From contig NZ_VKDD01000002.1 of the NCBI RefSeq assembly GCF_007097525.1, positions 124,001 through 188,000 on the forward strand: 64,000 nucleotides of DNA, read 5' to 3'. The stretch comes from Thalassomonas sp. M1454. Its GTDB lineage: Bacteria; Pseudomonadota; Gammaproteobacteria; Enterobacterales; Alteromonadaceae. The translations under genes were made by a program, and so were the position numbers. Positions 54,135 to 62,861 of the stretch are shown here, in pieces. Below the pieces are notes generated by a model. It searched no databases. It saw nothing but the letters and a program-made list of their open reading frames with translations, and was not told the origin of the DNA. Each line of letters starts with the position of its first letter. Positions within the stretch are counted from its first letter, which is position 1.

Positions 54135-55421
54135 ATTAATAGCAACAACGATATCTTTGAAGATTACGCAACCACCCCGGTACCTGAGCATAAAACTGTC
54201 GGCGGTGTAAGAATAGGTATGGTAAATGGTGGTTTAGCATTTGCAGTTCCTGGTCTTATTACTGGTCTTGAGTTAGGTAGTGCACTTGGTTTAGAACAAA
54301 GCATTTATGTGTTTTTATTAGGTGGCTTGATCTTGTCAATCTTAGGTGTTGTTACTGGCCTTGTTGGTATGCATAGCCGTTTAGCTTCTTGTATGACAAT
54401 GAAATTTGTTTTTGGCAAGCAGGGCGCTAATGTTTTAAGTTTTGCATTTGTTGTTGCCTTGTTTGGCTGGTATGGGGTCAATATTGATTTATTCAGTAGT
54501 GTTACCCAGCGGCTGCTTTTAGATGGCTTTAATATATCTTCACAAATTTGGATGTTGGAAATTATCTTTGGAGTAGTTGTTACTTTAACCACCATCTTAG
54601 GGTTTAAGCTACTAGATAAACTGTCCAGTTTATTTGTACCAGTAATGTTTTTATTAGTGGTGTATATGGTTTATCAAAGCATTCATTATGATCAAACCAT
54701 TAATGACGTTGCCACCAGTGCTATAAGTTTTAGTTTTGGTGAAGCGATATCTATTGTGGTTGGCAGTTTTATTGTTAGCGTGGTTTTAATGCCTGACTTT
54801 ACGCGTTTTTCAGAAAATAAAACAGCCACCGCAATATCATCATTTTTACCCTATTTAGGATTAAGTACCTTTGTTTATATCGCATCTGCATTTGCTGGTT
54901 TGGCGGTAATGGAAAGTGATATTCTAAAGGTTATGCTGGCCCTTGGGTTAGGCTGGTTTGCTTTTGCGTTATTAATTTTATCTAGCTGGGTTACCAATGT
55001 GGTTAATCTCTATAGCTCGGCTTTAGGACTATCGGCGATTAATTCTAAATGGCAAGAGTGGAAGGTGATAGTTGCTGCCGGTCTGCTCGGTACTGTTGTG
55101 GCTACATTCAACTTACTCGATAATTTTACTGACTTCTTATTTGGTTTATCCATTATTTTTGTACCAGTAGCTGCTATTTATGTTACCGACTTCTTTATCT
55201 TACGTAATCAAAAACCTTATCAAATAAAAGAGTTAGAAAGCCTTGATAATGTCAATGTTAGCGCCTTAATTGCCTGGTTTATTGGTATGGCGGTAACCGT
55301 GTTTGTTAATAAGGGCTATATCACTTTAACCACAATTGAAGTGTGTGATGCGATTTTGGTTACCACCCCCGTATATTATTTTCTAAGTAAGCGCATAAAG
55401 CGCGAGAACAACGTAAATTAA
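54135..55421 (+). CDS. NCS1/CodB-like cytosine-purine permease
   Basis: A 428-residue inner-membrane carrier of the nucleobase:cation symporter 1 family with 12 hydrophobic segments. Before the first standard Met (54219) the frame continues upstream with plainly conserved NCS1 N-terminal sequence (DIFEDYATTPVPEHKTVGGV), so the gene starts earlier. The only plausible initiation point is ATT at 54135, six bases after AAGGA; no ATG, GTG or TTG occurs in frame in between. Substrates of the family are cytosine, purines, allantoin and hydantoins. It lies between a TonB receptor and DUF917, suggesting uptake of a ring nitrogen compound. Confidence 0.85.
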   Translation: MNSNNDIFEDYATTPVPEHKTVGGVRIGMVNGGLAFAVPGLITGLELGSALGLEQSIYVFLLGGLILSILGVVTGLVGMHSRLASCMTMKFVFGKQGANVLSFAFVVALFGWYGVNIDLFSSVTQRLLLDGFNISSQIWMLEIIFGVVVTLTTILGFKLLDKLSSLFVPVMFLLVVYMVYQSIHYDQTINDVATSAISFSFGEAISIVVGSFIVSVVLMPDFTRFSENKTATAISSFLPYLGLSTFVYIASAFAGLAVMESDILKVMLALGLGWFAFALLILSSWVTNVVNLYSSALGLSAINSKWQEWKVIVAAGLLGTVVATFNLLDNFTDFLFGLSIIFVPVAAIYVTDFFILRNQKPYQIKELESLDNVNVSALIAWFIGMAVTVFVNKGYITLTTIEVCDAILVTTPVYYFLSKRIKRENNVN

Positions 55422-55591
55422 ACAAGCAATAAGTATTCGATATTTAATGAAATCAAATGCTAACAAAATATTATTTTTTAAGCTCAGTAGCCATTCAAAA
55501 TTTAACAGTGCAGGAGCGTAAGTTTACAAAACTTAAATTTGTGTAAAAGCATTAAAATATTACCAATTAACGAGTAAATGGTCCCAAGTAT

Positions 55592-56698
55592 ATGAACGTA
55601 ACAACACTAAACAAGCAAGACTTATCTGATGTTTTATATGGCTGTACCATCTTTGGTACTGGCGGCGGCGGAGAACTTGATGAAGGTTTCGACTATATAG
55701 ATTGGGCATTAGCAGCAGGCAAAGAATTTAAACTAGTCAGTATTGATGATGTACCTGATACTGCCAAAATTTGTACACCTTATATGCTCGGGGCTATTTC
55801 ACCGCTAAGTGCTAAAGAAGAATTAGCCTATAAAGAATTGCCACGCAGTAAAGAGCCATCGATAATGACTGCCTTTAAGCGTTTAGAACAATATACCGGT
55901 GATTCCTACTTTGGTACTGTTTGTTGTGAATTAGGTGGTGAAAATACGGCTATTTCTTTCTACCTTGCGGCAATGACTGATGGTTATATTATTGATGCTG
56001 ATCCTGCAGGTCGAGCTGTGCCAGAAATAACGCATTCAACCTATTATTTAAACAATTTACCTGCTGCACCTATTATTACCGCGAATGAGTTTGGTGAATG
56101 TTTTGTTTGTGAAAATGTTAAAGACGATTTTAGAGCTGAAACTATTGTTCGAGCATTAGCTCAAGTGAGCCGAAATGATATCGCCGCAATAGACCATGCC
56201 CTTGAAGCGAAAGAACTTAAAAATGCACTGATCAAAGGCACGATTTCTAAATCCTTAGAAATGGGGAGGGTCTACCGACAAGCAAAAACTAATGGTAGTG
56301 ACTTAGCTACAGCTATCGCCAAACAAGGTGGGGGAATTGTTGCTTTTAGAGGTAAAACTAAAGACTATTATTTTGCATTAGAAAACGGTTTCACCGTAGG
56401 TTATGTCAGTATTGAAGGTTTAGATGAATATCAAGGTAACACTTATGATATAGAAATCAAAAATGAAAACTTGGTTGCAAGGCTTAATGGCAAGGTTGAT
56501 GTAACCATTCCTGATTTAATTTGTTGTATTGACTTAGATCGCGGTGAACCAGTGACTAACCCTAACCACATAAATGGTATGAATATAGCCGTTGTGATTT
56601 TACCTGCTCCCAAAGAATTCACAACAGAGAAAGGTTTACAAACGTTTGGTCCTACTTATGTTGGACTTGAGCAAACTTATGTGCCGGCTATTAAATAG
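55592..56698 (+). CDS. DUF917 (S-methyl thiohydantoin desulfurase-like) protein
   Basis: A 368-residue cytosolic protein that matches DUF917 from the N-terminal LSDVLYGCTIFGTGGGGELD through GGENTAISFYLAAMTDGYIID and DADPAGRAVPEITHSTYY to the C-terminal LICCIDLDRGEPVTNP. The family includes proteins described as S-methyl thiohydantoin desulfurases and is linked with hydantoin-ring breakdown; I cannot verify the reaction here. Together with the NCS1 permease and the TonB receptor it makes a three-gene uptake and degradation set, probably for a (thio)hydantoin or related ring compound. Start ATG 55592 is weakly supported by a Shine-Dalgarno sequence. Confidence 0.82.
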   Translation: MNVTTLNKQDLSDVLYGCTIFGTGGGGELDEGFDYIDWALAAGKEFKLVSIDDVPDTAKICTPYMLGAISPLSAKEELAYKELPRSKEPSIMTAFKRLEQYTGDSYFGTVCCELGGENTAISFYLAAMTDGYIIDADPAGRAVPEITHSTYYLNNLPAAPIITANEFGECFVCENVKDDFRAETIVRALAQVSRNDIAAIDHALEAKELKNALIKGTISKSLEMGRVYRQAKTNGSDLATAIAKQGGGIVAFRGKTKDYYFALENGFTVGYVSIEGLDEYQGNTYDIEIKNENLVARLNGKVDVTIPDLICCIDLDRGEPVTNPNHINGMNIAVVILPAPKEFTTEKGLQTFGPTYVGLEQTYVPAIK

Positions 56699-56716
56699 CA
56701 ATAAAAAACAAATTTA

Positions 56717-56846
56717 ATACCAATTCCATTAATTAAGAGATCTACTTTTTCATGAGGGAAAAGGGATAAATACAAGGCATAAAATTTAGTAAGTAGTTAT
56801 TCATTTTAACCATTAAAAATGAGCGGTTAATTAATGGACTTGGTAT
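56717..56846. repeat. Short dispersed repeat, copy C (130 bases)
   Basis: Ends ATACCAATTCCATTAATTAA and TTAATTAATGGACTTGGTAT are nearly perfect inverted repeats. It is collinear with copy B except that 31 bases between two GTAG motifs are missing, as expected from slippage deletion. It lies just after DUF917 and before the AraC regulator. Confidence 0.85.
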
Positions 56847-56929
56847 AATAATCGCTTTATTTACATTTTTGTCACATTTAGTCGATAAATATTACAGTTC
56901 ATAAATCAGTGACATGTTATAAATTAGTT

Positions 56930-57889
56930 ATGAACTTTAGCAATTACTACCAACAACTCCCAAGCGATATCACCTTATCTTTTGCTAGTGCAGAGGAGAA
57001 TGAAGAGTTGATGAAGGAAATGGATGTTAATCAACTAGTTACTCAGCTTGGTAAAGGCGAGTTTCATTGTGGTGTTGCTGAGCGAGTTATTGATGATGTC
57101 ACTTTAGTATCTGACCGATTTAATACTGCCATTTCGGTTTATCTTGAACCTCCTGAAGATACTATTTGCTTAATGTTAGCGACAGCCCCTGATAGTGAAA
57201 TATCAATATGCGGGCAAACGCTTGAACATGATGTTATGACTTTATTACCCAGTAATTATGCTGTTGATATAGTCAGCAAAGGTATGTCTGGTTCAGATTC
57301 AATAATGTTATCTAAAGCAAGGTTTGCTCAAATTAGTCAATCTGTTACACCTTTTGAGGAGGTGATTGATGTTGCGACACATATTCAAATCAATAGAGCT
57401 GAGGCTATGCTTTGGCGTAATGCAATTGTTAATAGTATAAATAACAATATCGAGCCTGAAGCTGTTGCCAACATGATGAGTGTATTTATCGCGAGGATTT
57501 CTGAAGGGGCAGGCAGTAATTACTCTGACTTACCTATTTACGCCGATAAACGGGTAAAGGTCGCGAGGCAAGTTCGAGACTACCTTCATGCGCATTATCA
57601 GCAAAAAATAAGTTTGGATATTTTATGTGAACAAATAGGTATTAGCATGCGTTCTTTACAACGCTGTTTTAAAGATTACTTTGGCTGTTCTATTTTAGCG
57701 TATTTACAAGCGATGCGTTTAAAGGCTGTACACAAACAAATTATCAATAATCAACACTTAACGGTAAGTGATATTGCCATGCAGCATGGTTTTTCTCATC
57801 TTGGTCGTTTTTCAACTGAATTTAAAAAACACTTCGGTATTTCTGCAAAACAATTACAAAGCTCTTACACAAGAAAACAATTCTCTTAA
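56930..57889 (+). CDS. AraC-family regulator
   Basis: A 319-residue regulator with the double helix-turn-helix of AraC/XylS at the C-terminus (KISLDILCEQIGISMRSLQR, then FGCSILAYLQAMRLK and FSHLGRFSTEFKKHFGISAK). The N-terminal 200 residues are a ligand or dimer domain without a recognised cupin signature. I use ATG 56930; a GTG seven codons upstream is also in frame. It is the first gene before the exporter set and points in the same direction, 100 bases away, so it likely controls that set or itself. Confidence 0.9.
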   Translation: MNFSNYYQQLPSDITLSFASAEENEELMKEMDVNQLVTQLGKGEFHCGVAERVIDDVTLVSDRFNTAISVYLEPPEDTICLMLATAPDSEISICGQTLEHDVMTLLPSNYAVDIVSKGMSGSDSIMLSKARFAQISQSVTPFEEVIDVATHIQINRAEAMLWRNAIVNSINNNIEPEAVANMMSVFIARISEGAGSNYSDLPIYADKRVKVARQVRDYLHAHYQQKISLDILCEQIGISMRSLQRCFKDYFGCSILAYLQAMRLKAVHKQIINNQHLTVSDIAMQHGFSHLGRFSTEFKKHFGISAKQLQSSYTRKQFS

Positions 57890-57989
57890 GCTTGTGTCGC
57901 TATCTGGATACTTTTTATTTAGATAAACTCTATTATACTCATCTATATTTTTAACTTCGTATCTACATAATATTGTTGAGGAATTCACT

Positions 57990-60413
57990 TTGAGTAGCAA
58001 TGATAACTTTCAAACAAAGGCCGACAACGCTTTTGCTAATATCGGTAGTTTTATTTACCGTTTTCGCTGGTTAGTACTAATTCTTTTTATTGGTCTTAGT
58101 TTTGGTGCATTAACATTATCGGGCACAGTTCGTACTGATAATAGTTTTGACGCTTACTTCCAACAAAGTGATAGTACTTACAAGAATTACATCGATTATC
58201 AAAAAGACTTTGGCTCGGATGAGGTGACTTATATTCTTTATAACGCCCCTGATAAAGAGCATGGTCCATTTGATATGGAAGTGATGAAAAAAATCACTAA
58301 ATTAACGCAAGAATTAGAAAATACCGTACCTTTTGTTGAAGAAGTAACGAGTTTATCTAATGTTGAGTTTATCGATGCTGATGGCGACTCAATGCAAATT
58401 CGTAAAATCGAATTAGACTTTCCAGAAAGCCAACAAAAGTTACTTGAACGCCGTGATTCAATGCTTGATAAGCCTATTTATATTGACAGTTTAGTTAATA
58501 AAGAAGGCAGCGATGCCGCAATTATTATTGAAATGTCACGTACAAGTAGCGATCCTATTGAAACATTACGAGTAGATCCTGAAGCGGGCGACGTATTACC
58601 TAATTTATACCCACAAGCCTCGAATCAAAAAATTAATGAAATTTTAGCAAAACCTGAATACGCGGGTATTAGTTTCTACCGCACTGGTGATGTGCCGATG
58701 AACGCGAATTACAATGAAATTGTTACCGCTGAATCTGAATCATTTATGCTGCTGTCTATTATCTTAGTAGCGATTATTACTATGCTTGCCTTCCGCTTAC
58801 ATTTAGCGACTATTTTAGGCCCTATGGTTGTGGTGTTAGTTGGTGTTTTTGCTACGCTAGCATTTATGGGCGTAGCTGATTACAGCGTAGGCTTATTATT
58901 CTTAATTGCGCCAACATTAATTACTGCAATTGGTGCTGCGCAATCTGTGCACTTTATTTCTGAGTTTCAGCAACAACGCCGCAATGGTGAAACAAGACAA
59001 GTTGCTGTTCGCAACACATTAAGCCACGTTGGTTTACCAAGCTTATTAGCTGCTTTAACTACCGCTGCAGGTTTCTTTGCCATGAGTGGCTCAAAAATTA
59101 AAGCCGTTGCCGATCTATCTGTTTATTTAGGTGCTGGTGTTATTGCCTTATTCTTTATCACTATTTTAGTGATGGTCGTATTCTTATCATTTGGTAAAAA
59201 TGTACCCGTAAAAGAAAAATCTTTAACACCTAACCGCCGTGAGAAGTTTTTACAAGGCACATTAAGTTCTGTTTATAACACGGTTATTGCTAACCCTAAA
59301 CGTGTGATTGTCGCTTTCTCTTTAATGTTGTTAGTTGCAGTGGCTGGCCTTAACCAATTAAAAGTTAGCTTTAACTTTATTACCGACTTTAATGAGTCGG
59401 CTCCTATTCGCGTTGAAACTGAATTTGCTGAAGATAAAATGGGCGGTATTTTAAATGTGGTTTATGTATTTAATACCGAACAAGCTGATGGCGTTAAGTC
59501 TTTAGCGGTACTTGAACAAGTAGAAGCATTACAAAACAAAGCCAATGAATATGACATCGTTTCAAAAACCTATTCAATTGTAGATTTATTAAAAGATATT
59601 AACCAAAGTTTCCATGGCGGAGATAAGGCCTACCATAAGTTACCTGAATCGGATGAGTTAGTAGCACAATACTTATTAATGTATGAAATCTCTGGTGGTG
59701 AAGACTTAGATGATTACCTATCAGGTGATTACTCAAAAGCGGCATTAGAGCTACGCGTACAAAGTCAAGATTCATACTTAGTTACCGACTTTATGAATGA
59801 TCTTAGCCAGCACCTGCCAAGCGCTGAAATACAAGCAAATACAGCTAAAGTTGAAGAAACTGGTGTTGGTGCATTATGGATGAAAATGGCCGAGTACATT
59901 TCAGAAAGTCAAATTTCAGGTTATTTCTACGCATTTGTAATGATCGCAGTATTACTTTGTTTAGTATTTGGTTCGGTTAAAGTTGGTTTAACAGCGATGA
60001 TCCCAAATCTACTGCCAATTATTATTGTTTTAGGTTACATGGGCTGGGCGGGATTACACTTAGATTATTTCCGTTTATTAATTGCAACCGTTGCCATTGG
60101 TATTGCTGTTGATGACTCTGTTCATATGATGCTGCGCCTACGTCGTGAATTCTTTAAAACAGGTAACTACGCACAAGCGATTAAAAATAGTTTACAAGGT
60201 GTTGGTGCTGCATTAATGACGACATCATTTATATTAATTGCTTCGTTCTCAATCTACCTTACGTCACAAATGAATGTATTAGGTAGCTTTGGTAGCTTAC
60301 TAACTCTGTGTATCGTTATGGCTTTACTTGCTGACTTATTCTTGCTTCCAGCATTGATGTTAGTATTAAAACCATTTGGTAAAGAATTTAATGTTGTAGC
60401 TAAACAAGCTTAA
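57990..60413 (+). CDS. MMPL/RND-superfamily exporter
   Basis: An 807-residue protein of the RND superfamily (COG1033 style) with two halves, each made of one helix, a large periplasmic domain and five helices. Typical regions are LFLIAPTLITAIGAAQSVHF (first half) and IATVAIGIAVDDSVHMMLRL (second half), whose aspartates carry protons. Such proteins move lipids, hopanoids or hydrophobic compounds out of the inner membrane. No membrane-fusion protein or TolC accompanies it; instead a LolA-like protein and a barrel follow. TTG start at 57990, supported by GAGGA upstream. Confidence 0.9.
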   Translation: MSSNDNFQTKADNAFANIGSFIYRFRWLVLILFIGLSFGALTLSGTVRTDNSFDAYFQQSDSTYKNYIDYQKDFGSDEVTYILYNAPDKEHGPFDMEVMKKITKLTQELENTVPFVEEVTSLSNVEFIDADGDSMQIRKIELDFPESQQKLLERRDSMLDKPIYIDSLVNKEGSDAAIIIEMSRTSSDPIETLRVDPEAGDVLPNLYPQASNQKINEILAKPEYAGISFYRTGDVPMNANYNEIVTAESESFMLLSIILVAIITMLAFRLHLATILGPMVVVLVGVFATLAFMGVADYSVGLLFLIAPTLITAIGAAQSVHFISEFQQQRRNGETRQVAVRNTLSHVGLPSLLAALTTAAGFFAMSGSKIKAVADLSVYLGAGVIALFFITILVMVVFLSFGKNVPVKEKSLTPNRREKFLQGTLSSVYNTVIANPKRVIVAFSLMLLVAVAGLNQLKVSFNFITDFNESAPIRVETEFAEDKMGGILNVVYVFNTEQADGVKSLAVLEQVEALQNKANEYDIVSKTYSIVDLLKDINQSFHGGDKAYHKLPESDELVAQYLLMYEISGGEDLDDYLSGDYSKAALELRVQSQDSYLVTDFMNDLSQHLPSAEIQANTAKVEETGVGALWMKMAEYISESQISGYFYAFVMIAVLLCLVFGSVKVGLTAMIPNLLPIIIVLGYMGWAGLHLDYFRLLIATVAIGIAVDDSVHMMLRLRREFFKTGNYAQAIKNSLQGVGAALMTTSFILIASFSIYLTSQMNVLGSFGSLLTLCIVMALLADLFLLPALMLVLKPFGKEFNVVAKQA

Positions 60414-60425
60414 TATTGTAAAACA

Positions 60426-60454
60426 AGCAAACGAGTTAGATTAACTCGTTTGCT
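60426..60454 (+). terminator. Strong hairpin after the MMPL gene
   Basis: AGCAAACGAGTTA and TAACTCGTTTGCT form a perfect 13-base stem with a GAT loop. It is followed by GCCTTTGCC rather than a T tract, so it may reduce rather than end transcription into the LolA-like gene. Confidence 0.55.
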
Positions 60455-60571
60455 GCCTTTGCCCCATATATCGTAGGCTAATAACGACATTAGCATGCAT
60501 TATTAGGGAAATTTAATGGATACATCGTTGAATTCCCCTAGTAATGTAAATAATAAACTTAAGGATCTGTA

Positions 60572-61402
60572 ATGTACCTTACATCTCAAAATAACCGAAT
60601 AAAATCTATGTTAGGGCTAGTTTTCGCTTTCACTATTTTACCTTGCGCTGCACAGGCTGATGACACTGCAAGCAGTAGTTTAGACAACAAAGCTAAGGGT
60701 AGACAAATTGCCGTAGAAGCAGATAAGCGTGAGAGCGGTTTTGGTAATAGTGAAGAGTTACTAAAAATGACCTTACGAGACAGTCGAGGTAATGAACGCA
60801 CTCGAGAAATGCGTATCAGAGTTCTTGAACGTCCTGATGGTGGTGATTGGAGTATGACCGTTTTTGACAATCCAAGAGACGTTAAAGGCACGGCTTTACT
60901 AACTTATGGTAATGGCTTAGAGCCAGATGACCAATGGTTTTATTTACCAGCGTTAAAGCGAGTAAAACGCATTTCATCTAAAAATCGTTCAGGTTCATTT
61001 ATGGGTAGTGAATTTGCTTTTGAAGATATGAGTGCTTTTGAAGAAGTAAAATACGATTATGAATTTATTCGTGAAGAAGCTTGTGGCGAGCAAACTTGCT
61101 TTGTTACCCAGTGGACACCATTGTATGAAAACAGTGGTTACTCAAAGGCTCTTGTTTGGCAAGACACCACAGAGTACCGTACTCATAAAATTGAATTTTA
61201 TAATCAGCAAGGCGAGTTCTACAAAACCTTAATCGCTAAAGATCATAAGCTTTATAAAGAGCGTTTCTGGCGTCCAATGACATTAATTATGACTAATCAT
61301 AAAACCAAAAAAGAAACATTATTACACTATAAAGATTATCAATTTGATCTAGGGTTTACGGAAAGTGACTTTACTCAAAGTGCACTTAAGCGATTCCGTT
61401 AA
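60572..61402 (+). CDS. LolA-like outer-membrane lipoprotein-sorting family protein
   Basis: A 276-residue exported protein with a signal peptide ending PCAAQA-DD. The mature part matches the LolA-like family commonly named outer membrane lipoprotein-sorting protein: LKMTLRDSRGNERTREMRIR, DVKGTALLTYGN, DDQWFYLPALKRVKRISSKN, and GSEFAFEDMSAFE. The fold is an open beta-barrel with a lipid cavity. Family members sit beside MMPL exporters and probably ferry a lipid through the periplasm. It lies between the exporter and the barrel. Confidence 0.9.
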   Translation: MYLTSQNNRIKSMLGLVFAFTILPCAAQADDTASSSLDNKAKGRQIAVEADKRESGFGNSEELLKMTLRDSRGNERTREMRIRVLERPDGGDWSMTVFDNPRDVKGTALLTYGNGLEPDDQWFYLPALKRVKRISSKNRSGSFMGSEFAFEDMSAFEEVKYDYEFIREEACGEQTCFVTQWTPLYENSGYSKALVWQDTTEYRTHKIEFYNQQGEFYKTLIAKDHKLYKERFWRPMTLIMTNHKTKKETLLHYKDYQFDLGFTESDFTQSALKRFR

Positions 61403-61457
61403 ATTTTGAATGTTGTTTTATTCTAATTAAATCGAGTGGTATTAATAAGGTAAATCC

Positions 61458-62687
61458 ATGCAGTCGAGTAAGCTTAAATCAATAGTAACCGCATTATCGT
61501 TAACTTCTTTAGCAATAAGCCATAGCTTGGCCTATGCTGATGATGGCATGTTAGGCGGTGCTGAAATAAGTGGTAATGTTGCCGGTGAGTACCGCCACTT
61601 TGAAGCAGACAAACAACGTAGTGGTCAATCAAACTCAAATTTATCCGTATCATTTGAGCCAGAATTTTATTGGCAAATAGAAGATAGTAATAACTCAGTT
61701 GAGTTTCAGCCTTTTATCCGTATCGACGAAACCGACTCTAATCGAACTCATGCTGATGTGCGCGAGCTTTATTGGCATCATTATGATGACACTTGGGAAG
61801 TTAAAGCAGGCATTAGCCAAGTATTTTGGGGAGTAACTGAAACTATCCACTTAGTTAATGTTATTAACCAAACCGATGCCGTTGAAAACCCGGATGGCGA
61901 AAGCTTTCTTGGGCAACCTATGGTTAACCTAACTTTGATCAATGACTGGGGCTTAGTTGATTTATTTGTACTGCCAGGATTTAGAGAGCGAACTTTTAAT
62001 GATCGAGATGGCAGGCCAAGTAGCCAAATGCTAGTCAGTGATAGTCATGCCGTTTATGAATCATCAGCGGAAGAGTTACATACCGATTTTGCTGTGCGTT
62101 GGTCGCATAACATTGAAAGCTGGGATATTGGCGTATCACACTTCTACGGAACCAGCAGAGCGCCGCGATTTAGCGAAGATGAAGTTTATCTCAATAACCA
62201 TAACGAAGTCGTTTATGTGCCAATTTACGATATCATTAATCAAACCGGTTTAGATCTGCAAACAACATTTGATGCATGGTTATTAAAGTTAGAAGTCATT
62301 CATCAAAATAATGCCGTTGGTAACTTTTATGCCGCCGCCGGTGGTTTTGAATATACTTTCTACTCGGTGTTTGATAGCGCGTCTGATATAGGGATTATCG
62401 TTGAATATTTATATGATGAGCGCGATGGCGAAATGGCCGATGATGATGTCAGTATCGCTGTGCGCTGGACCTTAAATGATATTGACTCAACAGAACTACT
62501 TGCCGGTGTTACTCAAGATGTTAATAACCAGTCGCAATACTTCTTTGTTGAAGCACTTACGCGTATAGGTAACGACTTTACTTTGTCTCTAGAGTCTAGA
62601 GGAGTAACTAATACCGATCCTGATGATGCTAGTGCTATGCTCAAAGACAGTAACTATATGCAGCTAGAATTAAGTTATTTTTTCTAA
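61458..62687 (+). CDS. Outer-membrane beta-barrel protein, DUF1302-like
   Basis: A 409-residue barrel protein with a signal peptide ending SLAYA-DD and a C-terminal aromatic strand MQLELSYFF, the signal for BAM insertion. Alternating hydrophobic strands fill the protein; VRELYWHHYDD and VKAGISQVFWGVTE resemble the DUF1302 pattern of acidic strand followed by G.QxxxWG. It is 55 bases behind the LolA-like gene. I infer it is the outer-membrane part of the same export route. Confidence 0.8.
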   Translation: MQSSKLKSIVTALSLTSLAISHSLAYADDGMLGGAEISGNVAGEYRHFEADKQRSGQSNSNLSVSFEPEFYWQIEDSNNSVEFQPFIRIDETDSNRTHADVRELYWHHYDDTWEVKAGISQVFWGVTETIHLVNVINQTDAVENPDGESFLGQPMVNLTLINDWGLVDLFVLPGFRERTFNDRDGRPSSQMLVSDSHAVYESSAEELHTDFAVRWSHNIESWDIGVSHFYGTSRAPRFSEDEVYLNNHNEVVYVPIYDIINQTGLDLQTTFDAWLLKLEVIHQNNAVGNFYAAAGGFEYTFYSVFDSASDIGIIVEYLYDERDGEMADDDVSIAVRWTLNDIDSTELLAGVTQDVNNQSQYFFVEALTRIGNDFTLSLESRGVTNTDPDDASAMLKDSNYMQLELSYFF

Positions 62688-62861
62688 ATAACTACCTGGT
62701 AACTTTAAACGTCACCTGATTAATGCCAGCAAATAAGTTCGCTATCTAAGGTGAAGCAGAGCGCCAGTAAATGATTCGAAATATCTTAAGTTGTTAATAC
62801 AGCCTAAATTGGCAAGATATTCTTAATTCATTTATAAAGCGCTCACATTACTATTTAGGTC

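Noticed and set aside
55523-55547. TTTACA...TGTAAA inverted repeat before DUF917
   Set aside because: Only six-base arms of common composition in an AT-rich gap; expected by chance.
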